48,150 bases of DNA from assembly GCA_005778045.1 (NCBI GenBank), contig SXKQ01000177.1, positions 1 to 48,150 on the forward strand, read 5' to 3'. The notes beneath the pieces are model-generated. The model did no database searches. It saw only the letters and a list, made by a program, of their open reading frames with translations, and was not told the DNA's origin. Numbering within the stretch: position 1 is the first letter of the stretch; the number at the start of each line of letters is the position of its first letter. This stretch comes from Planctomycetia bacterium. GTDB taxonomy: Bacteria; Planctomycetota; UBA1135; GCA-002686595. Below are positions 8,245 through 17,236 of this stretch, in pieces. A program made the position numbers and the translations under genes.

Positions 8245-9990
8245 ATGAAGTCCGACACTTCCGCGTTGCAGCGCGCATGGCTCGGGCCGCTCGCAGTCGC
8301 GCTCGTCGCGCTCGCGATGGCGGCATGGACGTGGCGTCAGTGGGCCGATCCGATCGTGGACTTCGGTGGCGAAGCCTACGTCGCGTGGCGCATCTCGCAG
8401 GGCGATGTGCTGTACCGGGATCTCGCGTACTTCACGGGTCCGCTCGCGCCCTACCTGCACGGTACGGCGATGAAGGCCTTCAGCACGAGCCTGACGACGA
8501 TGGCGGTCGTCAACTTCGTGTTGCTCGCCGCGACGCTCTCGATCCTGTGGCTGCTGGCGAGGCGCATGTCGGATGCGTTCGCCGCGACCTGCGCGTGCAT
8601 CGTGTTCACGATCCTGTGCGCGTTCGGCCTCCACAAGGGCGGTGGGAACTACAACTTCATCTGGCCGTACTCGCAGGAAATGCCGCTCGGATTCCTGCTC
8701 TCGCTCGCGACGCTCGCTTTGCTCGTGCGCTGGGTCGCAGCCCCCTCGCGCTCGCGCGCGACGCTGCTCGGAGCGTTCTACGGGCTCGTGTTCCTCACCA
8801 AGCTCGAGTTCACCGTCGCGGTCGGCGGCGCGCTGCTCCTCGGCTTGCTCTCGTCGCGCGCCGAGGGACGCGTGCGCCTCCAGCATCTTGCCTGCACGCT
8901 TTGCGCGGCGCTCGTGCCCATCGCGCTCGCGTGGGGACTCTTGTGCATCGAGCTCCCTGCGCGCGGCGCGCTGCAGGGCGTGCTCGGCGCGTGGATGCAC
9001 GCGTTCGACTCGCGCACTTCGGACTTCCCGCTCTACCGCTACTCGATGGGCCTCGAGCCCCTGGGCTTTCACCTCGGCCGGATCGCGCTGTGGGGCGCGG
9101 GCGGCTGCGCGCTGGTCGCGCTCGTGAGCTGGCTGGCCGTGCGCAAGGGAGCCGTCCTCGCGGCGAGTGTCGCGGTCGCGGTCGTCGGATCCCTGTTCGC
9201 GACCCTGCCATGGAACGACGCGCTGTATCCGCTCTCGTTCCTCGCGCTGGTCGCATTGGGCCAGACGTGGCGGGCGCGCGCACGCTCGCCCGAGTCCGCC
9301 TTGCGCACCGCGTGGTGCGGATTCGCCCTGCTGCTCCTGCTGCGCATGGCCTTCAACGCCCGTGTCGAGTTCTACGGCTTCGCGCTCGCGGCGCCGGCGC
9401 TCGTCCTGCTGGTCGTCGCCCTCGTCGGCTGGCTTCCCGCGCGCTTCCCCGAGGCGCGGTCGGCCCTGCTCGCAGCCGCCCTGCCGCTCGTGATCGCGCT
9501 CGTCCTCGGTCACCTCTTTCCGATGGCCGTCGCACGGCGCAACAACACGGTGGAGTTGCTGCGCGGCGAGGATCGCATGCTGACCAGCCCGCGCGCGACG
9601 TTCCTGCAGGAGGCGATCGACCTCGCCGCCGAGCGTTGCCCCGAGACTGGCTCGCTGCTGGTCCTCCCGGAGGGCGCGCTGATCAACTACGGCGCCCGGC
9701 GGCGCGCCCCGACCTCGTTCTTCAACTACATGCCGCCCGAAGTGGCGATGTTCGGCGAGGAACCGATGCTCGACGCCCTCAAGGCCTCGCCGCCGGACGT
9801 GATCGTGCTCGTCCACCGCGAGACCAGCGAGTACGGGGTGCCGTTCTTTGGCAAGGACTACGGGAGCCGTCTCTACGCGTGGGTGCGCGAGCGCTATCGT
9901 CCCGTGAAGCTGTGGAGTCTCGATCCGAAGGAGCGGCCGTTCGAGCCGGGTACGCGGCACGCGATCGCGCTGCTGGAGCCGCGCAAGTGA
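8245..9990 (+). CDS. multi-span membrane protein, GT39/ArnT-like glycosyltransferase candidate
   Basis: The product is 581 residues from ATG 8245. About 11 to 13 hydrophobic segments fill the first 430 residues, followed by a soluble C-terminal domain. The first extracytoplasmic loop has WADPIVDFGGEAYVAWRISQ and GDVLYRDLAYFTGPLAPYLH. This is the acidic loop plus Y-F-GPL-PYLH pattern of GT-C enzymes that use polyprenyl-phosphate sugars (GT39, ArnT). The C-terminal part (LLVLPEGALINYGARRRA, DVIVLVHRETSEYG) resembles the soluble tail of these proteins. The acceptor is unknown. The stop overlaps the GTG start of the next membrane protein (GTGA). Confidence 0.75.
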   Translation: MKSDTSALQRAWLGPLAVALVALAMAAWTWRQWADPIVDFGGEAYVAWRISQGDVLYRDLAYFTGPLAPYLHGTAMKAFSTSLTTMAVVNFVLLAATLSILWLLARRMSDAFAATCACIVFTILCAFGLHKGGGNYNFIWPYSQEMPLGFLLSLATLALLVRWVAAPSRSRATLLGAFYGLVFLTKLEFTVAVGGALLLGLLSSRAEGRVRLQHLACTLCAALVPIALAWGLLCIELPARGALQGVLGAWMHAFDSRTSDFPLYRYSMGLEPLGFHLGRIALWGAGGCALVALVSWLAVRKGAVLAASVAVAVVGSLFATLPWNDALYPLSFLALVALGQTWRARARSPESALRTAWCGFALLLLLRMAFNARVEFYGFALAAPALVLLVVALVGWLPARFPEARSALLAAALPLVIALVLGHLFPMAVARRNNTVELLRGEDRMLTSPRATFLQEAIDLAAERCPETGSLLVLPEGALINYGARRRAPTSFFNYMPPEVAMFGEEPMLDALKASPPDVIVLVHRETSEYGVPFFGKDYGSRLYAWVRERYRPVKLWSLDPKERPFEPGTRHAIALLEPRK

Positions 9991-11867
9991 GAGGCGGGGG
10001 CGCCCCGCGCCGTCTCTGGCTCCTTGGCGGCCTCGCGCTGGTGCTCGCGTTCGCGTGGTCGAGCTTCGTGCGCATCCACTTCGCGCTGCGTGACCCGGGC
10101 TTTCGCTCCGGCGGAGCGTCGGCGCTGCTGCGCACCGACCCAGCCTTCCTCTACTACGTCACGGAGCGCATCGCGGACGCCGACGGGCTCGTCCCGGCCG
10201 ACCTGCGGGCGGACCCGCGCGTCGAGTGGCCCGAGACCACGGACCTCGCCGCGATCGAGACGCTGGGCCAGGAGTTCGTGATCGCGTGGAGCTGGAATGC
10301 GCTCGGCCGTCCGATGCCGCTGCATCGCTTCGCCGTGTGGATCATGGGCCTGTGGACGTCGCTCGTCGTGCTCGGCGTCTTCGGCGCGGCGTGGGAGCTG
10401 TCGCGGCGCGTCGAGTGGGCCGCGGCCGCGGTGCTCTTGTGGGCGACCATGGCCGGCGACTTCCGCACGCTCGGTTTCGTGCTGATTCGCGAGGATTTTG
10501 CCTTCCCGTGGCTTGCCGCGCACCTGTGGTTCGCGCTGCGCGCGGCCCGCACGCACGCGACGCGCGACTTCGCGCTCGCGGCGCTCGCGCTCGTCGCGGC
10601 CGCGGCGTTCTGGCACGCCTCGCTGTTCGTGTTGCTGATCGAGAGCACGGCGATCCTCACTTGGTTCCTGCGCAGCGGCGAGAACCCCTTCGTGGCGCGG
10701 CGAGCGTGGCTCGTGCCGCTGCTCGCGACCGCCCTGTCGCTCCTCGTGCCCGTGCTGCGCGCCAAGCAGTTCGCGCTGTCGCTGCCGATGCTCACGACAT
10801 GGGCGCTCGTCTGGGCCGGCTGGGTCGCGCGCGACGCACGCCGCAGCCGCGTGCACGTCGCGCTGCACGCACTCGGCGCGCTCGCCCTGCTCGTCGTGAC
10901 CTCGAAGCTCGCGGCTCAGGCACTGGGCGGCGGGGGCGACGACTACAGCCACGTGTTCCAGCTATTGCTGGCCAAGCTCGCGCACTTGGGCACGCTGCCC
11001 GCCGATCCACGCGCGCTCGACTTCGGCGTGCGCCTCCTGTGGCAGGGCCCGTTCCGCACGGCCGAGCTGGGCACGCTGCTGCAAGGCACTCTCGCGGGCT
11101 TCCTCGCGCTCTTGGGCGCGCTCGCGCTCGCGTGGTCGACCTGGCGCACAGGCTCGGGACGCTCGAGCCTCGCGGTTTCCGTGCTGTTCGCGCTCGGCTG
11201 CGCGGTAGCGAGCTGGCTCGTCGAGCGCACCGCGCCGCTCTTCGGTCTCGCCTCCGCGATCCTCGCCGCCAGCGTGCTCGCCCAACTGCGCTCGGCTCGC
11301 GTCGCCGCGCTGCTCGCCGGTCTCGCGGTGGTCGCACACGGCGCGCATCAGGTTTACCTGCCCGCGAACTACCCGATCGCGTGGTACCAGCTGCCGCCGA
11401 GCGCAGCCGAGAACTCCCACGTGCTGCGCTTCGTCGCGGCGAACGTCCCGGCCGGCGAGGCCGTGGCCGCGGACCACTCGACCTCCGCGGCCGTGCTCGC
11501 CTTCACGGGCCGTCCGATCGTCAACCAGCCCAAGTACGAGACGCGCCGCAGCCGCGAGCTCATCCGCGAGTTCTGTGCGGCGATCTACGAGGGCAGCCCC
11601 GACGAGCTCGCCACCTACCTGCACACGAAGCGCTGCCGCTGGCTACTCGTGAACCGCGCCTTCGTCGGCGGCAACGCCACCGACCTCGGCGGCATCATGC
11701 CCGCCGACCTGCCGCGCCTGCAGGGCCGGGCGATCCTCGCCCTGATGAGCGAGAACCCCGCCGAGTACCGCCGCGTCGGCCCCCTCGAGCTCGTCTACGA
11801 GGCCCCGCGCGACGTCGGTGGCCGCGCCTACCGCCTCTACCGCCTCGCTGGCGAGGCACCGCGCTAG
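9987..11867 (+). CDS. multi-span membrane protein, STT3/oligosaccharyltransferase-like candidate
   Basis: The start is GTG 9987, overlapping the preceding stop by GTGA, so translation is probably coupled. The product is 626 residues with a first membrane span (LWLLGGLALVLAFAWSSF). The first loop contains DPAFLYYVTERIADADGLVP, resembling the D-x-Y pattern of the catalytic first loop of STT3/AglB-type GT-C enzymes. About ten more spans follow. The last 150 residues form a soluble domain (AADHSTSAAVLAFTGRPIVN, HTKRCRWLLVNRAF) like the C-terminal domain of that family. The diagnostic WWDYG motif is not present in recognisable form, so protein glycosylation is a hypothesis only. Two coupled GT-C-like genes suggest one glycan pathway. 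Confidence 0.7.
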   Translation: MRGGGAPRRLWLLGGLALVLAFAWSSFVRIHFALRDPGFRSGGASALLRTDPAFLYYVTERIADADGLVPADLRADPRVEWPETTDLAAIETLGQEFVIAWSWNALGRPMPLHRFAVWIMGLWTSLVVLGVFGAAWELSRRVEWAAAAVLLWATMAGDFRTLGFVLIREDFAFPWLAAHLWFALRAARTHATRDFALAALALVAAAAFWHASLFVLLIESTAILTWFLRSGENPFVARRAWLVPLLATALSLLVPVLRAKQFALSLPMLTTWALVWAGWVARDARRSRVHVALHALGALALLVVTSKLAAQALGGGGDDYSHVFQLLLAKLAHLGTLPADPRALDFGVRLLWQGPFRTAELGTLLQGTLAGFLALLGALALAWSTWRTGSGRSSLAVSVLFALGCAVASWLVERTAPLFGLASAILAASVLAQLRSARVAALLAGLAVVAHGAHQVYLPANYPIAWYQLPPSAAENSHVLRFVAANVPAGEAVAADHSTSAAVLAFTGRPIVNQPKYETRRSRELIREFCAAIYEGSPDELATYLHTKRCRWLLVNRAFVGGNATDLGGIMPADLPRLQGRAILALMSENPAEYRRVGPLELVYEAPRDVGGRAYRLYRLAGEAPR

Positions 11868-12005
11868 GTGCGCGTCCGAAGGGCGATCTCGGGCCTTGGC
11901 AGGGCTGGTAAGAGGGTTGGAGGGGTGAACCGGGTGTCCAGCGGAGAAGGAGGGGGCACTTGGATGGTGTCCGCTCCGACTCCTGAAATCCGAAGGACAC
12001 TGTCC

Positions 12006-13220
12006 ATGAAGCTCCTGATCGCTCGCCTCGCCTCCACCATCGGCTCGAACCTCGGCCTCGTCGCCGCGCTCGCGCTGCCCTCCGCCGCGCAGTGCCTGCA
12101 GCCCGACAGCCTCGACACCTCGGTTGCCTGCGGCGGCGCCCACACGAGCGTGCCGCAGAAGATGTTCTCGCTCCTGGGGCTCGGCAACTGCTCGCAGAAC
12201 TGCGGGGTCGGGTCGACGGGCAACTACCGCGTGCAGTAGGGCAACCTGACGCAGCTGAACCTCAACACCGCGGGCATGTCGACGCACGCGTGATACGGCT
12301 CGCGCGTGCGGAGCTTCAACGGCGCCACGCTGATGTGGGACGGCCAGATGCAGCTCTCCTACGCTCGCACGTGGCTCGAGAGCCAGACCGCCGGCACCGT
12401 GCTGCAGGTCTGGCGCTACCTCGTCAACGGCGACCTGCGGATCATGTCGACCAACGGTCCGACGCCCTGCGGCGTCCCGGGCTGCGTCAGCTCGGTGCAG
12501 AGCCTGATGCGCATGACGGGCTACATCGACTACGCGTTCGGGCGCTCGACGCACACGTGGTCGCGCGCTTGGATGCTGCACCACGGCTGCGACGCGATCG
12601 ACCACGTCGCTGGCTACCCGCGCGCCGGCACCTTCCACCCCGGCCAGTCCTACACCTTCGTCGGCCCCGCCGCGGGCTTCGTCCCCGGCGCCGGCATGAC
12701 GCTCGAGAGCGGCACGACGACCTCGGAGAGCCTGCGTCGCTGGGATGCGACCGTGCTGCCGGCGCGCTGCGGCTTGGAGGAGCCGGTCATGAACGCGACC
12801 ATCAATTCGCTCAACATGAGCTGCATGTGCGCGGCTGGTCCCACCAACTACTACGAGGCTCAACTGACCGTGTTCGGCGCCTTCGGCGCGAGCGTGACGC
12901 CCTTCCCCGGCAGCGATCCCTTCCACTCCTTACCCATCGGCCAGTGGGCCAACCCCGCGGTGTTCCCCGGCGTCGAGGAAGTGCGCTGGAACAGCAATGA
13001 GGGGAGCTTCGTCGAGTGCACCGGAGTCGGCCGCAGCGAGCCCTACTTCGGCGTCACGACGGCTGGCGGATACCAAGCCTTCTCGTTCAACGTCTCGACA
13101 CCCTCGATGCCGCTGTCGCCGGTGTTCGTCGACCAGTGCAACTCGGTCACGCTTCCGGCCGGTACCGCGACGCGCAACCGCACCTTCCGGAGCGACCACA
13201 TGCTCAACCTCAACTTCTAG
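12006..13220 (+). pseudogene. secreted protein gene interrupted by two in-frame stop codons
   Basis: From ATG 12006 (MKLLIARLASTIGSNLGLVA, then ALALPSAAQC, a clear signal peptide) one frame runs to the stop at 13218-13220. It is broken by TAG at 12237-12239 and TGA at 12291-12293. Protein-like sequence continues in the same frame across both: GSTGNYRVQ, stop, GNLTQLNLNTAGMSTHA, stop, YGSRVRSFNGATLMWDG. Each stop is one transition from a sense codon (TGG for both, or CAG and CGA). Without the stops the product would be about 404 residues, Cys-containing, ending in TFRSDHMLNLNF. The family is not recognised. It is a recent nonsense pseudogene or a consensus error. A GAAGGA ribosome-binding site lies 8 bases before the ATG. 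Confidence 0.75.
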
Positions 13221-13223
13221 GCT

Positions 13224-13250
13224 CGCGGGGCCCGCCACAGCCCGCGCTTT
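13224..13250 (+). terminator. GC-rich hairpin followed by CTTT
   Basis: CGCGGG (13224-13229) pairs with CCCGCG (13241-13246), followed by CTTT, directly after the stop at 13220. The T-run is short, so efficiency is uncertain. Confidence 0.4.
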
Positions 13251-13320
13251 AGCCGTTCTCCGCGAGGTGGACGGCCGGAGTGCTTTCCTGCAGGCACGTA
13301 GGCCGCTACAAGCTCTGCCC

Positions 13321-14610
13321 ATGAAGCTCGCTCTCGCGCTCGTTCCCTCGCTCGCGCTCCTCAGCGGTTGCTGGCGCGAGCCGGCCGCACCGCTCGCACC
13401 GGCACCGGCGCGAGCCGTGGAGGAGCAGTCCAAGCCCCAAGCGACGGCGCCGGCGCGCGTGCAGCTGGGCATCGACGTGCTGCTCGAGCAGGACAGCCCT
13501 TGGGCCCAGCGCCTCGCGGGCAAGAAGCTCGGACTGGTGACGAATCCGTCCGGCGTCGATGGCGAGCTCGTGCCGACGGCGGACCGGCTCGCGGCCGACG
13601 AGCGCCTCGACCTCGTGCAGCTCTATGGGCCCGAGCACGGCATTCGCGGCGACGTGGCGGCCGGAGACTCGGTCGGCGACGAGCGCGATGCGGTCAGCGG
13701 CCTGCCGGTGCAGAGCCTGTACGGCTCGCGCAAGGCGCCGACGGCCGACTCGCTCGCGACGCTCGACGCGCTCGTGTTCGACATTCAGGACATCGGCTCG
13801 CGCACCTACACCTACGTGTCCACGCTCGGCGAGGTGATGAAGGCCTGCGCCGCGACGAACAAGCCGCTCGTGGTGCTCGATCGCCCCAACCCGATCGGCG
13901 GCGTGCACTTTGAGGGTGGCATGGTCGAGGAACGCTTCAAGAGCTTCATCGGCTGGGGACCGCTGCCCGTGACGCACGGGATGACGATCGGCGAGGTCGC
14001 GCGCTTCTACAACGCGGAGCTGAGCATCGGCTGCGAGCTCGAGGTCGTGCCGATGCGCGGCTGGGAGCGCGCGATGACGTGGGACAACACGGGACTCGTG
14101 TGGACGACCACCTCGCCGCATGTTCCGCGCTTCTCGGCCGCGCTGCTGTACACGACGACGGGCATGGTCGATAGCGCCAGCAAGAACCTGAGCAACGGCG
14201 TCGGCACGACCATGCCGTTCGAGTTGATCGCGGCGGAGTGGGTCGATGGGCACACGCTGGCGCGCGAGCTGGGCCGGCACGCGCTCCCCGGCGTGCGCTT
14301 CCAGCCGCTGGCCTGCAAGCCGTTCTACGGCGGACACAAGGACAAGCACCTGCGCGGCGTGCGACTCGTGGTCGATGCGCCGGGCGACTACAGGCCGCTG
14401 CGCACGGCGGTCGCGATCCTCGTCACGCTGCGCCAGCTGTACCCCGACAAGTTCGAGTTCGCGGACGAGACTTCGATCGGCAAGCACTGGGGCTCGACGC
14501 GCCTGCTCGAGCAGCTCCGGGGCGGCGCGACGGTGGCCGAGATCGAGGCCGAGTGGAGCGCTTCGCTGACGAGCTTCGCGGCGGCGCGGGCAAGGGCGCT
14601 GCTCTACTGA
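13321..14610 (+). CDS. namZ: lipoprotein exo-beta-N-acetylmuramidase, NamZ family (DUF1343)
   Basis: The product is 429 residues from ATG 13321. MKLALALVPSLALLSGCW is a lipoprotein signal with lipobox LLSGC. Residues about 45-425 match DUF1343/NamZ: GLVTNPSGVDGELVPTADRL, QLYGPEHGIRGD, SLYGSRKAPT, VFDIQDIGSRTYTYVSTLGE, VVLDRPNPIGG, and later FYGGHKDKHLRGV. NamZ enzymes release MurNAc from the non-reducing end of peptidoglycan fragments. The neighbours on the opposite strand are an AGE-family epimerase and nagB, which fits amino-sugar or cell-wall recycling. The gene is convergent with them, with only 13 bases between the stops. Confidence 0.88.
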   Translation: MKLALALVPSLALLSGCWREPAAPLAPAPARAVEEQSKPQATAPARVQLGIDVLLEQDSPWAQRLAGKKLGLVTNPSGVDGELVPTADRLAADERLDLVQLYGPEHGIRGDVAAGDSVGDERDAVSGLPVQSLYGSRKAPTADSLATLDALVFDIQDIGSRTYTYVSTLGEVMKACAATNKPLVVLDRPNPIGGVHFEGGMVEERFKSFIGWGPLPVTHGMTIGEVARFYNAELSIGCELEVVPMRGWERAMTWDNTGLVWTTTSPHVPRFSAALLYTTTGMVDSASKNLSNGVGTTMPFELIAAEWVDGHTLARELGRHALPGVRFQPLACKPFYGGHKDKHLRGVRLVVDAPGDYRPLRTAVAILVTLRQLYPDKFEFADETSIGKHWGSTRLLEQLRGGATVAEIEAEWSASLTSFAAARARALLY

Positions 14611-14623
14611 GCGACGGCCGCGC

Positions 14624-15817
14624 TCACTTCATGCGCTCGACGAGGTCGCCGAGCAGCTGATCGCAGCGGAGCAGCGTGCGCGCGGTCGAGAATCCGCCCT
14701 TGCGCGGACCGGACTTGAAGCGCTGGCTGACGCGATTGCGGCGGTCGAGCGACGCGAACCAGTCGCCGTGGGCTGGGTCGGGGAAGTGAGCGAAGGTGTA
14801 GTCGGCGACTTGCTCGAAGCGCTCGAGCCAGCGCATCGACTGCGTGGCGGCGTAGGCGGAGAGCGTCGCCAGCAGCGCGGCGCTGTGGACCCAGGCGAGC
14901 TTGCGGCTCCACTCGATCTGCACGGGCGAGAAGCCGTCGCGATCGAGGTACAAGTACAGGCCACCGTCGTCGCCGTCCCAGCCGAAATCGAGGGCACTCT
15001 CCATCGCGGAGAGAGCTACGTCGACGCCACGCTGGTCTCCGCTCGAGGCGGCGCGCTCGAACATCTGCCGTGCGGCGACGAGCCAGCGACCCGGGCACAC
15101 GAGGCGACCCTCGGGGCCGGAGATCACGCTGCCATCGACGGCGACGTTCTCGAGCACGAGGTCGAACTCGGGGCGCATGTGCAGGGCGAGGCGCGAGCGC
15201 CAGAAGCGCTCGTGGTCGGCGACGTAGCCCGGAGACGCGAGCTCGTAGGAGTCGAGCGCGTCAAAAGCGAGGGTGAGCGTGTCGAGCGAGCTGGTCGGAA
15301 TCGCGGCGGGGAGGCGCTCGGCATCGACCACCTGCGAGGCGCGAGCGACGGACAGCGCGGTCTCCAACGCCTTGCGGGCGACCTCGAGATCCTCGGCGGT
15401 GCCGCTGGCGCGAGCCCACTCTGCCAGCGCGTTGGCGGTGAACAGGTCGTTGCGCGGGCTGGAGGCGATCGCAGCGCCGCGACCGTCGCGGGTGAGCACC
15501 GCGAACATGCGTCCGTCCGCGCGACGGGCCGGGCCGGTCAGCAGGTGCACCCCCGACCGGGCGGCGCTGATCCACTCAGGGCGGCGCTCGACCTCCGACA
15601 CGAGGCGCGACCAGAACCACAGCGCCTGAGCCTGCAGGCCGATGTGCTTCTTGTCGTCGAAGCGCGTGCCGTCGAGGTCGAGGTGGTCGTGGTAGCCGCC
15701 ATGCTCGCGATCGACGCCATGGCGCTCCCAGAACGGAAGCAGGCTGTCGAACAGCTCCGCGCGCACGCGGTCGCGCCAGCCCTGCAGGGCGGTGCGCAGC
15801 GCGGTGCGGCTGGTCAC
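14624..15817 (-). CDS. N-acylglucosamine 2-epimerase/cellobiose 2-epimerase family (AGE) protein
   Basis: The start is GTG 15817, overlapping the nagB stop by GTGA; the product is 397 residues. The (alpha/alpha)6-barrel family signature is visible in order: HGGYHDHLDLDGTRFDDKKH, LQAQALWFWSRL, PRNDLFTANALAEWARA, then WSRKLAWVHSAALLATLSAY, and near the end GDWFASLDRRNRVSQRFK and GGFSTARTLLRC. AGE enzymes interconvert GlcNAc/ManNAc or epimerise the reducing sugar of disaccharides. Coupling to nagB and proximity to namZ favour an amino sugar as substrate, but that is context, not proof. Some family members are renin-binding-type or glycan isomerases. Confidence 0.8.
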   Translation of the reverse strand: MTSRTALRTALQGWRDRVRAELFDSLLPFWERHGVDREHGGYHDHLDLDGTRFDDKKHIGLQAQALWFWSRLVSEVERRPEWISAARSGVHLLTGPARRADGRMFAVLTRDGRGAAIASSPRNDLFTANALAEWARASGTAEDLEVARKALETALSVARASQVVDAERLPAAIPTSSLDTLTLAFDALDSYELASPGYVADHERFWRSRLALHMRPEFDLVLENVAVDGSVISGPEGRLVCPGRWLVAARQMFERAASSGDQRGVDVALSAMESALDFGWDGDDGGLYLYLDRDGFSPVQIEWSRKLAWVHSAALLATLSAYAATQSMRWLERFEQVADYTFAHFPDPAHGDWFASLDRRNRVSQRFKSGPRKGGFSTARTLLRCDQLLGDLVERMK

Positions 15818-16590
15818 GGTGCACTCCCGGAGGCCCCGAGTGCGGCTGCGTCGGCGTACAAGCGCACGTCGGGATGTCCGCGCAGGAAGGTCGCGGGAAT
15901 CTCGGGGCCCGGGGCGCGAGTCAAGATGCGCTCCACGATCTCTCGCTTGCCGACCCCGAAGGCGAGCAGGCGGATGCGCCGGGCGGCGAGAATCGTGGCC
16001 ACGCCCATCGAGATCGCGCGCTCGGGGACGTGCTCGACGCCGGCGAACTCCCCCGCCGCGTCCGCACGGGTCGTGGGCGCGAGCGCGACCACGCGCGTGC
16101 GGCTGTCGCGGGCGGAGCCGGGCTCGTTGAAGCCGATGTGCCCGTTGCGACCGAGACCGAGGATCTGGAGGTCGATGCCGCCGGTGTCCGCGATCAGGCG
16201 CTCGTACTCGCAGCAGTGGGCCTCCCACTGGCTCGGGGCGACGTCGCTCGACGGGATGTGGCACTGCTCCGGTCGCATCCCGATGGCGTCGAAGAGCTGC
16301 TCGCGCATGTAACGGCGGTACGAGCGCGGGTGGCCGGAGCGGAGCCCGAGGTACTCGTCGAGGTTGAACGCCGTGACGCTGGAGAAGTCGAGCCGCTCCT
16401 CACGATGCAGGCGACCGAGCTCGGCGTAGATGCCGAGCGGCGAGCGGCCCGTCGCGAGCCCGAGCACGACTCCGCGGCCGGCGGCGCGGCGTGCGCGCAC
16501 GAGCTCCGCAATCTCCCGAGCCACGGCGCGAGCGGCCTCCTCAGGCGAGCACTCGAGTTGGGGAATTGACGGCGGCGCGATGGTCATCAT
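15814..16590 (-). CDS. nagB: glucosamine-6-phosphate deaminase
   Basis: The product is 258 residues from ATG 16590; ATG 16587 is equally possible and a GAGG lies just upstream of both. An in-frame ATG at 16635 would add 15 atypical residues. The NagB/6-phosphogluconolactonase fold is clear: GVVLGLATGRSPLGIYAELG (phosphate-binding loop), FNLDEYLGL (catalytic Asp region), LQILGLGRNGHIGFNEPGS (active-site loop), and late ISMGVATILAARR. It converts GlcN6P to Fru6P plus ammonia. No N-terminal or C-terminal extra domain is present. It forms a two-gene unit with the AGE-family epimerase through a GTGA overlap. Confidence 0.93.
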   Translation of the reverse strand: MMTIAPPSIPQLECSPEEAARAVAREIAELVRARRAAGRGVVLGLATGRSPLGIYAELGRLHREERLDFSSVTAFNLDEYLGLRSGHPRSYRRYMREQLFDAIGMRPEQCHIPSSDVAPSQWEAHCCEYERLIADTGGIDLQILGLGRNGHIGFNEPGSARDSRTRVVALAPTTRADAAGEFAGVEHVPERAISMGVATILAARRIRLLAFGVGKREIVERILTRAPGPEIPATFLRGHPDVRLYADAAALGASGSAP

Positions 16591-16700
16591 GGCCTCGGTG
16601 GGGCGTAGGATACCGTTCGCGCGCGAGTCCTCCATCGACCTTGCGCCACGGGCGATTCGAATCCCGCTCGCCTGCTCGCACGTCCCCCAGTGAGTTCACC

Positions 16701-16943
16701 ATGGGCTTCTACTATCGACGTTCGGTCAATTTCGGCGCCTTCCGAGTCAACTTGGGTTCGCGCGGGCTCGGCTATTCCGTAGGCGGGCGCGGCTTCCGGG
16801 TCGGCCGGAGCGCCTCCGGTCGCGGCTACACCACCTTCTCGATCCCTGGCACCGGCATCGGCTATCGACAGGGTTGCGGCCTGTTGCTCGCGACCCTCGC
16901 CCCCCTCGGCCTCGCCGGCGCACTCAAGGAGTTCCTCGCATGA
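16701..16943 (+). CDS. DUF4236 domain protein
   Basis: The product is 80 residues from ATG 16701. The N-terminal 55 residues match DUF4236: MGFYYRRSVNFGAFRVNLGS, GLGYSVGGRGFRVGRSASGR and TTFSIPGTGIGYR. A hydrophobic segment follows (LLLATLAPLGLAGALKEF) and may anchor the protein. The function of the family is unknown. The stop overlaps the next start (ATGA), indicating a coupled pair. Confidence 0.85.
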   Translation: MGFYYRRSVNFGAFRVNLGSRGLGYSVGGRGFRVGRSASGRGYTTFSIPGTGIGYRQGCGLLLATLAPLGLAGALKEFLA

Positions 16944-17236
16944 ACCTCGTCTGGAAACGCACCCTGCGCACCCCGAGCTCGGAGCGCTTCCTCGCCACGC
17001 GCGAAGGCCGCGACCTCGCCGCGGTCGACCTCCATCACCTCGCCGACGGAACCGTCGCCGGCACGGTGATCGTTCTGGAGGAATCGCGGCTCTCGGAGAA
17101 CGACATCCCGAACCTGCTGCGTTCGCTCGACGAGGACTTGCTGCCGGGCGTCGACGCTCGCGAGGGCTCGCTCACCTACACCGTCGTGATCGGCCGCGTG
17201 CTGGGCAACTGGGAGTCGGTTCCCGAGACTAAGTGA
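16940..17236 (+). CDS. small protein of unknown function coupled to DUF4236 gene
   Basis: The product is 98 residues from ATG 16940, overlapping the upstream stop by ATGA. It is a small alpha/beta protein without signal peptide or Cys (WKRTLRTPSSERFLATREGR, DGTVAGTVIVLEESRLSEND, YTVVIGRVLGNWE). I do not recognise the family. Its 3' end overlaps the convergent EamA gene by 8 bases. Confidence 0.7.
   Translation: MNLVWKRTLRTPSSERFLATREGRDLAAVDLHHLADGTVAGTVIVLEESRLSENDIPNLLRSLDEDLLPGVDAREGSLTYTVVIGRVLGNWESVPETK

Noticed and set aside
12237..12239. TAG at 12237 as pyrrolysine recoding
   Set aside because: A second stop follows in the same gene and there is no Pyl context, so recoding is not needed.
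12291..12293. TGA at 12291 as another selenocysteine codon
   Set aside because: It is preceded by an in-frame TAG 54 bases upstream and is not in a redox motif, so nonsense or error fits better.
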